NCBI GenBank assembly: GCA_019638625.1
Contig: JAHBTK010000001.1
Span: forward strand, 487,434-551,433
Direction: 5' to 3'
From: Chitinophagaceae bacterium
GTDB taxonomy: Bacteria > Bacteroidota > Bacteroidia > Chitinophagales > Chitinophagaceae
Length of the DNA stretch: 64,000 nt
This document shows, one piece after another, positions 19,321-28,565 of the stretch. The stretch's first letter is position 1. Every line of letters starts with the position of its first letter. Both the position numbers and the translations under genes were made by a program. A model generated the notes under the pieces. The model made no database searches. It had not been told where the DNA came from and worked only from the letters and a program-made list of their open reading frames with translations.

Positions 19321-21375
19321 ATGCAGAAAAAATATTTATTACTATTCACTTGTGTGCTGTTGTCGGCTGTTGTGGTTGGACAACACCAACAGCACACATC
19401 CGCTACAACGGAGCAGCAGAATGCTGATACCGCCCGTATTCAGAAAGAAGAAGATTTTTACAAGATCACCACTATACCCATTCCCCGGCACGTTGAGCTG
19501 GAGGTAGGGGGCATGGTGTTTTTGCCTGGGGATAAGCTGGCGGTGTGTACCCGCAGGGGAGAGGTTTGGATCATTACCAATCCTTATATGCGGAATGGTG
19601 AGTCACCGCAATACAGATTGTTTGCCAGGGGGTTGCACGAAGCCCTGGGTCTGAACCTGGTCGGTGATGATCTGTATGTTGTACATCGGGCCGAAATCAC
19701 CCGGCTGCGTGACCTGGATGCAGATGGCGAAGCGGATGAATACAAAACCGTATATACCTGGCCGCTGGTACCTAACTATCATGAATATGCGTATGGAACC
19801 ATTCTGGATAAACAGGGCAATATGGTGCTGAACCTCAACTTGGGCTGGACAAACAGGGCCATAAGTTTGTCCAAATGGGATGGCTGGATGCTGAAAGTGG
19901 ATACCGCGGGTAATATGAAACCATTTGCTACCGGTTTGCGTTCACCCGCCGGTATGGGGATAAACGGGGAAGGTGATATCTTTTATTCCGAAAACCAGGG
20001 AGACTGGGTAGGCTCTGGTTATGTGGCCCATGTGTCTGAAGGTGATTTTATGGGAAACCCTGAAGGTCTGAAATGGGCAGGAGAGCCCGGCTCTCCCGTA
20101 AAGCTGCGTTTCGATGATATTCCGGATACGGACGAACCTAAATATGATGTAGCGAAAAGAGTGCCGGGTTTAAAGCCGCCGGCAGTATGGTTGCCGCATA
20201 CACTGCTGGGGATTTCCACCTCGGATCTGTTATTGAGTGATAACAAAGGAAAAATGGGACCTTTTGACGGGCAGTTTTTTGTGGGTGACCAGGGACATAG
20301 TAAGATCATGCGGGTAGCGCTGGAGAAGGTAAAAGGTGTTTACCAGGGCGCCGCTTTTCCTTTCAGGGACGGCTTTTCCTCCGGTGTATTCAGGATGAAG
20401 TGGGGATCGGATGGCAGTATGTTTGTAGGCATGACCAACAGGGGATGGGGATCCTGGGGACCAGAGCCATTTGGCTTACAACGCCTGGAATGGAACGGTA
20501 AGACACCGTTTGTGATGAAAGCGATAAAAGCCATGCCCGACGGATTTGAAATTGAATTCACAACACCTGTAGACATAATAAGGGCGAAAGCTGCAAATTA
20601 TACTGTTACCAGTTTTACCTATAAATACGGACATAAATATGGCAGCCCGGTTATCAATGATGCGGAGAGGGAAATAAAAGCCATGAACATCTCCCCGGAT
20701 GGCAAAAGTATACGTCTTGTGCTGGACAGTATCAAACCCGGTTATATACACGAGATCAAATTGGAAGGTGTACGGTCAAACGATAATTTTTTGCTGATGC
20801 ATAATGTCGGGTACTATACGCTCAACCAGATACCGGATGGTGAAAAGCTGGTGATTACAGAGGAGAACAGGATGAAACCCAAACCGAAGGAAGAAGAGCC
20901 CGTTGCGGAAAAGGCCTTGACAATAAAAGCAGGTACAACAACGAAGGCGCCTGTGCAGGCAAAACGCCTGTTGAAGCAGCCCACGGAATGGAGCAAGCCG
21001 GATCAGTCTATTATACTTAAACCTGTAAACGGTCTTAAATATGATAACACGAATATTACGGTGAAGGCAGGTGCAAAGGTGAAGCTGACTTTTGAGAATA
21101 CGGATGATATGCCGCACAATGTTGTTATTACTGCGCCCGGAAGTGCGGATGAAGTAGGAGTGGCTGCTTTGAATATGGGGCTTTCGGGTGAGCGCATGCA
21201 TTATGTGCCGCAATCTTCCAAAGTACTTTTTTATACCGGGCTGTTACAGCCGGGAAAAACGGAGACCATTTATTTTACAGCGCCTTCTGCACCCGGAAAT
21301 TATCCGTTTGTATGTACTTACCCCGGGCATTACCTGGTAATGAGGGGCATAATTAAAGTAGCGGCAGATAAATGA
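19321..21375 (+). CDS. Secreted beta-propeller dehydrogenase-like protein with C-terminal cupredoxin
   Basis: 684 residues. A signal peptide ends at VVG-QH and is followed by a His-containing segment (HQQHTS). Residues about 50-400 form a six-bladed propeller of the sorbosone-dehydrogenase / DUF7133 type (LRSPAGMGINGEGDIFYSENQGDWVGSGY, GDQGHSKIMRV). Residues about 570-684 are an azurin/auracyanin-like type-1 copper domain: ligands His599 (MPHN), Cys665, His670 and Met674 (CTYPGHYLVM) are all present. There is no CxxCH, so electrons would pass through copper rather than haem. Suggested role: periplasmic oxidation of a sugar or polyol with built-in electron relay. It is the last enzyme before the AraC regulator. 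Confidence 0.82.
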   Translation: MQKKYLLLFTCVLLSAVVVGQHQQHTSATTEQQNADTARIQKEEDFYKITTIPIPRHVELEVGGMVFLPGDKLAVCTRRGEVWIITNPYMRNGESPQYRLFARGLHEALGLNLVGDDLYVVHRAEITRLRDLDADGEADEYKTVYTWPLVPNYHEYAYGTILDKQGNMVLNLNLGWTNRAISLSKWDGWMLKVDTAGNMKPFATGLRSPAGMGINGEGDIFYSENQGDWVGSGYVAHVSEGDFMGNPEGLKWAGEPGSPVKLRFDDIPDTDEPKYDVAKRVPGLKPPAVWLPHTLLGISTSDLLLSDNKGKMGPFDGQFFVGDQGHSKIMRVALEKVKGVYQGAAFPFRDGFSSGVFRMKWGSDGSMFVGMTNRGWGSWGPEPFGLQRLEWNGKTPFVMKAIKAMPDGFEIEFTTPVDIIRAKAANYTVTSFTYKYGHKYGSPVINDAEREIKAMNISPDGKSIRLVLDSIKPGYIHEIKLEGVRSNDNFLLMHNVGYYTLNQIPDGEKLVITEENRMKPKPKEEEPVAEKALTIKAGTTTKAPVQAKRLLKQPTEWSKPDQSIILKPVNGLKYDNTNITVKAGAKVKLTFENTDDMPHNVVITAPGSADEVGVAALNMGLSGERMHYVPQSSKVLFYTGLLQPGKTETIYFTAPSAPGNYPFVCTYPGHYLVMRGIIKVAADK

Positions 21376-21429
21376 TAACATGATGGCGGAGATTATCTCC
21401 TCTACATTAATTCAAATAAGATCAGGCTT

Positions 21430-22326
21430 ATGAAACTGGTAAATACGAAGATAACCCCATTGATAAATAGCTTTTTACATGTAGAACTGCGCGAACAGCC
21501 TTTTTTGTATTCACCCCACCATGGTCAGGCCACCTTTCACGCACACCCCGAACTTGAATTGACGTATGTGCTTGAAGGTTACGGAAACAGAATTATCGGT
21601 AATAATGTTTCTCCCTTTGCAGATGGAGATATGGTATTTATAGGATCCAACGTGCCTCATATCTGGATGAGCGATCCTGTTTATTACCAGGATGATTCTT
21701 TGCTTAATACCAAAGTGGTGGTAGCCTATATAAATCCTACCATTTTTGAGCAGATGTTCGAGTTGCTCGCTGAGTTTGAGCCTATAAAAGAGATGATACG
21801 CATCGCTTCAGGAGGGCTGCATATTTTTGGAGAAACACAGCGGGTGGTAGGGAGGAAGTTGCTCAGAATGATACATGCGTCGGGGGTGAGCAGGATTGAA
21901 GGTTTTCTGAATATTCTACATATCCTTGCCGAATCCAGGGAGAAAGAACTTATCTCGGATAATAAAACCTCTATTGCGATCAGGACAAACTCCGATCGCC
22001 TGGTACCGGTTTTACAGTATATTAAGGAGAATCTTCATAATTCTATCTCACTGAATGTACTGGCCGATCTTGCTTATATGGCCATCCCATCGTTTTGTAG
22101 ATTTTTTAAAAGCAGAATGGGGCTGAGCCCTTTGCAGTACATATCAGAAGAGAGAATGGAGCGGGCCAGGAAGCTGCTTATTGAGCTGGATAAGCCTGTA
22201 TATGAAATTGCTGGTCTTTGCGGCTATAACTCCGATTCTCACTTCTGTAAACTGTTTAAAGCACATTCGGGGATCAGTCCCTACCAATACAGATCGAAGG
22301 CCAGGAGCGTCTTGCTGACAGCGTGA
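21430..22326 (+). CDS. AraC-family transcriptional regulator
   Basis: 298 residues. The N-terminal cupin-like ligand-binding domain contains TFHAHPELELTYVLEGYGNRIIGNN (about 35-60) and FADGDMVFIGSNVPHIW. The C-terminal AraC/XylS DNA-binding domain (about 195-295) carries both helix-turn-helix units, ISLNVLADLAYMAIPSFCRFFKSRMG and PVYEIAGLCGYNSDSHFCKLFKAHSGISPYQYR. No signal peptide; cytoplasmic. It follows the secreted-enzyme operon after 54 bases and is probably its local regulator, responding to a small sugar-like effector. The start at 21430 gives the usual length. Confidence 0.92.
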   Translation: MKLVNTKITPLINSFLHVELREQPFLYSPHHGQATFHAHPELELTYVLEGYGNRIIGNNVSPFADGDMVFIGSNVPHIWMSDPVYYQDDSLLNTKVVVAYINPTIFEQMFELLAEFEPIKEMIRIASGGLHIFGETQRVVGRKLLRMIHASGVSRIEGFLNILHILAESREKELISDNKTSIAIRTNSDRLVPVLQYIKENLHNSISLNVLADLAYMAIPSFCRFFKSRMGLSPLQYISEERMERARKLLIELDKPVYEIAGLCGYNSDSHFCKLFKAHSGISPYQYRSKARSVLLTA

Positions 22327-23182
22327 TAACATACTGATAATATTTCCGCCGAGCGGGGCGCATTTACCTTCGATGAAAAAGTTCAATTTTTCGCATTTAT
22401 ATAATATGAAGGAGTACCGGGAGGAACAATCTACTGCAAAGATGACGTTGAGTTGATAGTAATCAAATGCAGCGCTGGCCGTAACCCCAAACACTTTTGC
22501 TGTATTCACTGCGAACCCGCCCGTAAGAGCGTAAACGAATGTAATTTCGGGAGAAGCAGCACTAACGAGATCGCAACCCGAAACCACAACCGTCATTTCG
22601 ATGGCACCGCAGGTTGTTTGAATTAACGAGCTGTCGCGTGCCTGAGAAATCTGTTTGGCTTTTGTTTCAATGCTCGACTGCTGTACTCCTGCCCGGCAGA
22701 TTTCTCTCCCGCCGCAATTACGTTTAAATCAATACAGCTTGAAGGCGGGATCGAAATGACGTAAGAATGCTTTTGTGCTTGTAAGTGGCGTTTTCTGCAT
22801 GGGGGTATATATAATTTTCGCTTTATAATTAATTTACTGACTATTCGATTAACACAGGCTTGACTGTTTCATTATCGGAACTCATTTTTCGTCCTGTTTT
22901 ACGTTGACTTATCCACATTACAAGAGTCAACCTATTTCAGGACTATACATCACAGCATTTATAGTATTGCTCAGGCTCCGATTCAACCGCGGAGGCATAT
23001 GCCCTTTTATGGGTGGTGCCGGGGTTTAAAAAAAGATGCTGGTTCCACCGTCATTCTTTTTTGTACTTTGCGACTTCTTTGGATTACAGATGTATGAAAG
23101 ATGCTGATCCTTTTGTTACAGGTTGATTGTGTTTTTTAAAAAGGTATATACAGACCGGAACCTCTGTTTAAAGTAATTGTTT
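22327..23182. other. Long intergenic region with decayed palindromic repeats
   Basis: About 850 bases without a convincing gene. It contains a reverse-oriented copy of the dispersed palindrome (22695-22761, with tcccgcc and ggcggga as outer arms) and a cgtcatttcga-like fragment near 22595. The stop-poor minus-strand frame across 22330-22596 has no family resemblance and no start context, so I leave it out. The final 150 bases probably hold the promoter of the M1 peptidase gene: a TACTTTG close to the Bacteroidota -7 element sits near 23060, without a good -33 partner. Confidence 0.5.
22695..22761 (-). repeat. Dispersed palindromic repeat, reverse orientation
   Basis: The sequence runs from tttctctcccgccgc to ggcgggatcgaaatgacg. 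Read on the minus strand it begins cgtcatttcgatcc and ends gagagaaatctg, matching the copies at 30797, 45263 and 52287 at both ends. The arms tcccgcc and ggcggga could form a stem. Confidence 0.65.
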
Positions 23183-25051
23183 ATGAGAAGCTTAATTTTT
23201 ATTCTATTGCTTTTAATGGTGCACAGCGTTGTTGCGCAGGTGCATTTACCCGTTGCAAGAAATATTCAACAGGCTTTTGATAAAGGAACCCGCAGTAGTA
23301 GCGGGCAACCCGGCAGCCGGTACTGGCAGAATACCGCGGTGTATGACTTGGATATCCGGTTCGATCCGGTTACCCGGTTGATCAGTGGCACCGCGAATAT
23401 TGAATACAAAAACCTGAGTCCGGATACCCTTAGCAAAATCGTGTATAAGCTTTTTACAGATCTGTATAAGGGAGGCGCCATGCGGGCATACCCGATAGAG
23501 GAACAGGATATCAGCAAGGGGATGGCGATCCATAAAATAATGATCAATGATGTGGCGCAAAATCCGGAAGGTATACAGAAGCTTGGTACCAATATGATCG
23601 TACCGGTAAAGCCGCTACTGCCCGGTCAATCCATTCGTTTCTCTATTGAATATTCATATATATTGAACAAAGGCTCACACATACGGACAGGTGAAGTGGC
23701 AGAAGGAGCCTGTTTTATCGCCTATAGCTTCCCGAGGATCGCGGTATACGATGATGTTGACGGGTGGAATATGGCAGAATACCTGGGCACCTATGAATTT
23801 TACAATGACTTTTGCGATTTTAATGTGTCTGTGACAGTTCCGCAGCATTATGGGGTTTGGGCTACAGGTGACCTGGTAAACTGCGAGGAAGTGTATTCTC
23901 CTGCGGTTTGCGAACGGCTGCGGAAAGCGGAAACAGAAAATGAAGTGATAGTGGTAATAGACCGGGATAATCTGGAGAAGAGAGATTATACGGCAGACAG
24001 GGCTGTCAATACATTCCGTTTCCGGGCAAAGAACGTGACGGATTTTGCCTTTGCAACCAGCAATCATTATATATGGAGGTCCACCAGCCTCGTGGTAGAC
24101 GCTGCAACGGGAAGGAGAACCAGGGTAGATGCCATACACAATCCGGCGCATACGGACTTTGACGAAGTGATCTTTGAAGCAAAGAAGACCGTTGAGCTGA
24201 TGAGCTTTGTTTTCCCCAAATGGCCCTTTCCCTATAACCATGAAACGATCTTTGAAGGACTGGATAAAATGGAATACCCGATGATGGTGAATGATGTGCC
24301 CATAGGAGATAAGGTGGGCAGCTTCTCGCTCACCTGCCATGAAGTGTTTCATACGATGTTTCCTTTTTATATGGGTACCAACGAAACCAAGTATGGCTGG
24401 ATGGATGAAGGTTGGGCTACCCTGGGAGAGTGGTTGTTAACTCCGATGTATCTCCCGGGTGAGACTGACAGCTTTGCCATGGCTGCTTATGAGGTAGCGG
24501 CGGGTAAAGAGGTAGACCTGCCGGTTATGACCCTCTCTACACAATTGCAGGGAATTTATTACGAGAATGAATCTGCATTCTCATTGAACTCCTATCCGAA
24601 GCCTGCATTGGGATATTGGTATGTAAAGGATCTGTTAGGCGATGAGGTATTCTTTAAGGCGCTGCATCATTACATCCGTACCTGGAACGGGAAACATCCG
24701 CTTCCGCAGGACTTTTTTAACAGCTTTAATAAGGGCGCAGGCAAAAACCTCGACTGGTTCTGGAAAATATGGTTCTATGACACCGGGTATCCTGATTTGG
24801 CGATCGGGGATGTGAAGCCCGGAAAGATAACTATCTTATTGAAAGGAAATAAGCTGACGCCGATTGATATTACCGTACATTTCGCCGATAATACCGTGGA
24901 GAAAATACACAGAACGATAGGCGTTTGGGAAAAAGGAAATAAGTCGGTGGTAGTTCCGGTAAGCCCTTCTAAAAAGATCATAAAAGTAGAATTGGGCAGT
25001 TTTTATAACGCCGATATTGACAAATCAAATAATGTATGGGTTGGTAAATGA
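23183..25051 (+). CDS. Secreted M1-family zinc metallopeptidase
   Basis: 622 residues. A signal peptide ends at VVA-Q (about 19). It is an aminopeptidase-N-like gluzincin: HEVFH at 386-390 and the third zinc ligand Glu409 in MDEGWA, exactly 18 residues after the second His, with GLDKMEYPMMVND in place of the canonical GxMEN. The N-terminal saddle (about 40-290) and a C-terminal part with the LGYWYVKDLLGDEVFFKALHHYI stretch are complete. The ATG at 23183 is chosen over an in-frame TTG at 23177. It stands alone between two repeat-rich intergenic regions and is thus probably its own transcription unit. Likely role: trimming peptides in the periplasm. Confidence 0.9.
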   Translation: MRSLIFILLLLMVHSVVAQVHLPVARNIQQAFDKGTRSSSGQPGSRYWQNTAVYDLDIRFDPVTRLISGTANIEYKNLSPDTLSKIVYKLFTDLYKGGAMRAYPIEEQDISKGMAIHKIMINDVAQNPEGIQKLGTNMIVPVKPLLPGQSIRFSIEYSYILNKGSHIRTGEVAEGACFIAYSFPRIAVYDDVDGWNMAEYLGTYEFYNDFCDFNVSVTVPQHYGVWATGDLVNCEEVYSPAVCERLRKAETENEVIVVIDRDNLEKRDYTADRAVNTFRFRAKNVTDFAFATSNHYIWRSTSLVVDAATGRRTRVDAIHNPAHTDFDEVIFEAKKTVELMSFVFPKWPFPYNHETIFEGLDKMEYPMMVNDVPIGDKVGSFSLTCHEVFHTMFPFYMGTNETKYGWMDEGWATLGEWLLTPMYLPGETDSFAMAAYEVAAGKEVDLPVMTLSTQLQGIYYENESAFSLNSYPKPALGYWYVKDLLGDEVFFKALHHYIRTWNGKHPLPQDFFNSFNKGAGKNLDWFWKIWFYDTGYPDLAIGDVKPGKITILLKGNKLTPIDITVHFADNTVEKIHRTIGVWEKGNKSVVVPVSPSKKIIKVELGSFYNADIDKSNNVWVGK

Positions 25052-25690
25052 TAACACGCTGATGGATGAGCGACCACCTTCTACCGTCATTTCGACCGAG
25101 TGGCACGAAGTGCCGCGAGGGAGAAACCTGCTGAAGCTGTGTAGAACATCCGAACGAAACGGAGTGTAGTGAGGGAGAAATCTCTTGAAAGTGTGTAGAA
25201 CGCTCTAACGAAACGGAGTGTAGTGAGGGGGAAACCTGCCTGTGGCAGGCAGGTTTTTTGAATGAGTGCAGTGTCTTGATTTAGGAAAGGCTCCTATGGT
25301 CGTGAGACCTCTCTTCCGAACGTTCGGAACCACTACCTTACATTCGAGGTAACGATCCGGGAGTACGTCCTTTCGACGAACCTGACGCAGGAGGGTGAGG
25401 AGAAATCTGCCGAAAGCGTGCAGTGTCTTGTTTAGGAATAACTTTTTTGGTGGAGAGACCTCTCCTTCGTCGAGGTGACGATCCGGGAGTACGTCATTGG
25501 CAACGAAACGAAGTGTAGTGAGGGAGAAACCTGCCTGCGGCAGGCAGGTCTGCTGATGGTGTGTATCGTCTTTTCGAGGGAGAAATCCCGCCTGGGGCGG
25601 GAAAGCAATCATCATTGATGAACTACTCACTATAGTGAATAGATTACTTTCGGTGAAATAGTTCCTCACCCAACTTTCGGTCAGGAATGA
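25052..25690. repeat. Cluster of dispersed palindromic repeats
   Basis: No gene here. It is a mosaic of repeats: a gtcatttcga start near 25082; three copies of a segment reading aacgaaacg(g/a)agtgtagtgaggg followed by gaaa (near 25155, 25207 and 25503); two copies of gtgcagtgtcttg-(a)tttagga (near 25264 and 25418); and two copies of gatccgggagtacgtc (near 25349 and 25479). Open frames across it are read-throughs of repeats and are not called as genes. Confidence 0.7.
25232..25259 (+). terminator. Strong intrinsic terminator-like hairpin
   Basis: A perfect 11-bp stem (aaacctgcctg with caggcaggttt) around a tgg loop is followed by further T residues. It lies 180 bases after the M1 peptidase stop and would end that transcript. 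A near copy of the stem lies at about 25528-25549. Confidence 0.65.
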
Positions 25691-25767
25691 CAACCTGCTT
25701 TCTGAAAAATAATACTATAAATGTAAATAAAAGTAACATATGCCTAATATGTTGAAAAGTACATTTG
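25687..25767 (+). promoter_or_regulatory. Upstream module shared with second SusC gene, with TACATTTG
   Basis: From tgaaaaat (25703) through atgtaaataaaagta (25721-25735) to TACATTTG (25760-25767), a perfect TAnnTTTG -7 element of the Bacteroidota primary sigma factor. The same blocks occur upstream of the SusC gene at 34785 with an identical 57-base distance between tgaaaaat and TAnATTTG. No TTTG lies at the -33 position; instead a small palindrome acatat-gccta-atatgt (25736-25752) sits there, a possible operator. Confidence 0.5.
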
Positions 25768-25815
25768 AGCTGTATTGCTTTTATTATATTTTAGTAATAG
25801 AACTAAAGAACTAAT

Positions 25816-26208
25816 ATGCAGAAAACAAAGATCAGTCACCCTCTTAGAGATCCGTCTTTTGTAACCGGAGCATACTCCGATGCCGTAGTGATCAACGGGT
25901 TTGTTTTTGTAAGCGGGCAGGCTTCCGTAGATTTTGCCACATCAAATTTTATACTGGGTACTATAGAAGAAGAAACAAGAAGAACGTTGGAGAATGTCAG
26001 GTCGATACTGAACGCTGCCGGCGCTTCTCTTGAACAGGTAGTGAAGTGTACTGTTCATCTCAGTGATATTAATGAATTCGATCGCTATAATGCCGTGTAT
26101 GCCGAATATTTTCCCGGAATCAAACCGGCCAGGACAACGGTTCAGTCTGTTTTGGCAGAAGGTATTAAAGTAGAAATTGATTGTATTGCCGCATTACCCA
26201 ACCCATAA
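25816..26208 (+). CDS. RidA-family enamine/imine deaminase
   Basis: 130 residues, the usual size of the YjgF/YER057c/UK114 family. RidA proteins hydrolyse reactive enamine or imine intermediates from PLP enzymes to keto acids and ammonia. The conserved active-site Arg is present in KPARTTVQS (about 105) and the Glu in KVEIDCIAALP (about 120); G-Q-A in FVSGQASVD is also typical. Cytoplasmic. It leads a tight operon that includes a PLP aminotransferase, which fits a detoxifying or product-forming role there. The next gene begins 7 bases after its stop. Confidence 0.9.
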   Translation: MQKTKISHPLRDPSFVTGAYSDAVVINGFVFVSGQASVDFATSNFILGTIEEETRRTLENVRSILNAAGASLEQVVKCTVHLSDINEFDRYNAVYAEYFPGIKPARTTVQSVLAEGIKVEIDCIAALPNP

Positions 26209-26215
26209 CGGAGAT

Positions 26216-27196
26216 ATGCAGAAAAAAATAGAGATACAGGATATTTCGATTGGCATTGTTGGATTGGGGTTGATGGGTAGCAGCATCGTGGCATCCCTGC
26301 TGGCGCTGGGCTACCCCGTAAAAGCCATTGCTCCCATTCATGGGGAAAAGGAGGTCGGATATCGGCGTATAAAGGAACATCTTTCTTTGTGCGGGAAGTT
26401 TGGTATTTTACAGGCAGGTATTGAAGAGTACCTGTCATTGCTTACGGTGTCCGCAGAATATGCAGATCTGCAAGGCTGTAGTCTGGTGGTGGAGTGCATT
26501 GTTGAAAATCTGTCTGTTAAGGATACGGTATTCAAAAAGATAGCGGAAGCTACAGATAAGTCAACTATCCTGGCCAGCAATACCTCTGCCATCCCTATTA
26601 GTATTTTGCAGCAGGCAGTGCCGCATCCGGAAAGATTTATCGGCATACACTGGGCAGAGCCTGCATATGCTACCCGTTTCCTGGAGATCATTTGCGGCAA
26701 TGACACGGATCAGCATACAACAGACAGGGTGTATGCCATGGCATTGCGATGGGGCAAAGAACCTACTGTTATCAGAAAAGATATACGTGGTTTTATCACC
26801 AACAGGCTGATGTATGCTGTTTACCGGGAAATTATGCATCTTGTGCAGAAAGGTGATACCAGCTTTGAGGACGCGGATAAATCGTTCCGTTATGATGCGG
26901 GCTCCTGGATGACGCTTATGGGAGTTTTCCGGCGTATGGATCATATCGGATTGAAGGATTTTTATGTTGCCTGCAATAATATTTTTCCCTCTCTTTCCAA
27001 TACGGAAGGAATATCTCCGCAAATGCAACGTATTGTTGACGCTCATTCCCGCGGCGTGCAAAACGGAAAAGGTTTTTACAATTATACAAAACGGGAAGCG
27101 GATGCCTGGATAGAGGCGTTTTCAGAGTTCAATAAAGATATTTATCAATTGGCAGCGCTGTACCCGGAGCATGTGGAGGGGTCGGCAAACCAATGA
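26216..27196 (+). CDS. 3-hydroxyacyl-CoA dehydrogenase-family oxidoreductase
   Basis: 326 residues. N-terminal Rossmann domain with GIVGLGLMGSSIVASLLALG (about 12-32) and VVECIVENL, the family's SNTSAIPIS and IGIHWAEPAYATRFLEII, and a C-terminal domain of the 3HCDH type with GFITNRLMYAVYREIMHLVQKG and DHIGLKDFY. Enzymes of this shape without an enoyl-CoA hydratase partner often oxidise free 3-hydroxy acids (for instance L-gulonate or carnitine dehydrogenases), so the substrate may not be a CoA ester. The ATG at 26216 follows ggag by three bases; an in-frame TTG at 26177 would overlap RidA and is disfavoured. A divergent paralogue lies two genes downstream. Confidence 0.82.
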   Translation: MQKKIEIQDISIGIVGLGLMGSSIVASLLALGYPVKAIAPIHGEKEVGYRRIKEHLSLCGKFGILQAGIEEYLSLLTVSAEYADLQGCSLVVECIVENLSVKDTVFKKIAEATDKSTILASNTSAIPISILQQAVPHPERFIGIHWAEPAYATRFLEIICGNDTDQHTTDRVYAMALRWGKEPTVIRKDIRGFITNRLMYAVYREIMHLVQKGDTSFEDADKSFRYDAGSWMTLMGVFRRMDHIGLKDFYVACNNIFPSLSNTEGISPQMQRIVDAHSRGVQNGKGFYNYTKREADAWIEAFSEFNKDIYQLAALYPEHVEGSANQ

Positions 27197-27227
27197 TCCG
27201 GAATCATTCCGGTAAACCAGTTAATGT

Positions 27228-28532
27228 ATGAACCCAATAAACTATAACCAGTCTGCAGCATTGCTGGAAAGGGCAAAAAAGGTGCTGGCGGGCGGTGTTT
27301 CTTCAGAATTCAGGAAGTACAATCATCCCCATGCGTTATTTTACACGCACGGGAAAGGTACGCGCATATATGATGTTGACGGTAATGAATACCTGGACTT
27401 TACGTTGAGCCAGGGACCTTTGATACTCGGACATTCCCACCCGGAGGTGACAGCGGCAATAGCTGACTATTCCAGGACCGGGCAGTTGTATGCCGGTCAG
27501 CACCTGAAGGAAATTGAACTGGCAGAAAAAATGCAGGAGATCATCCCGTCGGCGGAGTTAATACGGTTTTGCCTGGACGGCTCCACAGCGGTACAAACTG
27601 CTTTCCGCGTTGCCCGCGCGAAAACCGGTCGGGATAAATTTATTCGGTTCGAAGGTCATTATCATGGCTGGCTGGACAATGTGTGCTGGGGGAATGCGGC
27701 GGCTTCTTTGGAGGCGATGGGTGAGCGCACGCAACCGGTATCCAACGGCTGGTCGAAGGGGCTGGCGAATGCTTCAAAAGAGGAGTCAATTTTACTGCCC
27801 TGGAATGACCTGGAACTGGTAGAGAAAACCGTTGCTGAAAAGCATATGGAAATAGCGGCGATCATCACTGAGCCGGTGATGTGCAATAATAACTGTATCC
27901 TCCCCGGGGAAGGGTTTCTCCAGGGGCTCCGGGATATTTGTGATCGTTATGGCATCGCCCTGATATTTGATGAAGTTATTACGGGCTTTCGTCTTGGCCT
28001 GGGCGGCGCGCAATTGTATTTTGGTGTTGTGCCGGATATGTCCGTTTTTGCGAAAGCGATGGCAAGCGGTTATCCCATAAGTGCGGTCGTTGGAAAAAAG
28101 GAGTGGATGCATTTGCTGGAAAACGGTACGGTTATTCACGCCGGTACGATGAATAGCGGTAATGCTACTATAGCCGCCGCGTTAACCACCATCCAGGTAC
28201 TTGAAAGAGATAAGCCCTACGAGCGATTGTTTGCTTTGGGAAAATATTTTATGGAAGGATTAAGGAAGGCTGCTGCGGCAACTGGCCACACCATATTGGT
28301 GCAGGGGCCCGGCCCTATGTTTTGCATTTCTTTTACAGCAAAACAATCAGTGGATGACTACCGGGACAGTTTTTCCTGCGATAAAGGACAATTGTCCAGG
28401 TTTATTGCCGGGATGCACGACAGGGGAATCCGGATCATAGGCAGGGGGCTGGTATATATCAGTACAGCACACAAGAAGGAAGAGATAGATCATGCACTGA
28501 CGGTGGCTGAGAAGGTGTTCAAAGCTATTTGA
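27228..28532 (+). CDS. Class III aminotransferase (glutamate-1-semialdehyde aminomutase-like)
   Basis: 434 residues, fold-type I PLP enzyme. Seen: LAGGVSSEFRKYNHPHALFYTHGKGTRIYDVDGNEYLDFTLSQGPLILGH at the N-terminus, FCLDGSTAVQTAFRVARAKTGRDKFIRFEGHYHGW, the PLP-binding Asp in FDEVITGFRLGLGG and the Schiff-base Lys276 in FAKAMASGYPISAVVG. It resembles GSA aminomutase but there is no haem pathway gene nearby; this subgroup includes beta-amino-acid transaminases. Cytoplasmic. Together with RidA and the flanking dehydrogenases it suggests conversion of an amino acid or amino-sugar acid. Another copy of this domain is fused to an amidohydrolase at 58499-60820. Confidence 0.88.
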   Translation: MNPINYNQSAALLERAKKVLAGGVSSEFRKYNHPHALFYTHGKGTRIYDVDGNEYLDFTLSQGPLILGHSHPEVTAAIADYSRTGQLYAGQHLKEIELAEKMQEIIPSAELIRFCLDGSTAVQTAFRVARAKTGRDKFIRFEGHYHGWLDNVCWGNAAASLEAMGERTQPVSNGWSKGLANASKEESILLPWNDLELVEKTVAEKHMEIAAIITEPVMCNNNCILPGEGFLQGLRDICDRYGIALIFDEVITGFRLGLGGAQLYFGVVPDMSVFAKAMASGYPISAVVGKKEWMHLLENGTVIHAGTMNSGNATIAAALTTIQVLERDKPYERLFALGKYFMEGLRKAAAATGHTILVQGPGPMFCISFTAKQSVDDYRDSFSCDKGQLSRFIAGMHDRGIRIIGRGLVYISTAHKKEEIDHALTVAEKVFKAI

Positions 28533-28565
28533 ACAGACCTTGTTGTTTAACTTAAATTGTTAGGA

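Noticed and set aside
22144..22596. Minus-strand open frame of 150 codons overlapping the end of the AraC gene
   Set aside because: About 60 codons run antisense through the conserved AraC helix-turn-helix; the remainder resembles no family I recognise. Left as unresolved intergenic DNA.
23675..24352. Minus-strand open frame of 225 codons within the M1 peptidase gene
   Set aside because: The + strand carries the zinc motif and complete fold; the opposite reading has no support.
25205..25693. Minus-strand open frame of 162 codons in the repeat cluster
   Set aside because: It consists of translated copies of the same dispersed repeats (LPxAGFSLT-like strings); a repeat artefact.
27228..28532. 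Haem-biosynthesis hemL
   Set aside because: Resembles GSA aminomutase only at family level; it sits in a catabolic operon and no other tetrapyrrole gene is near.
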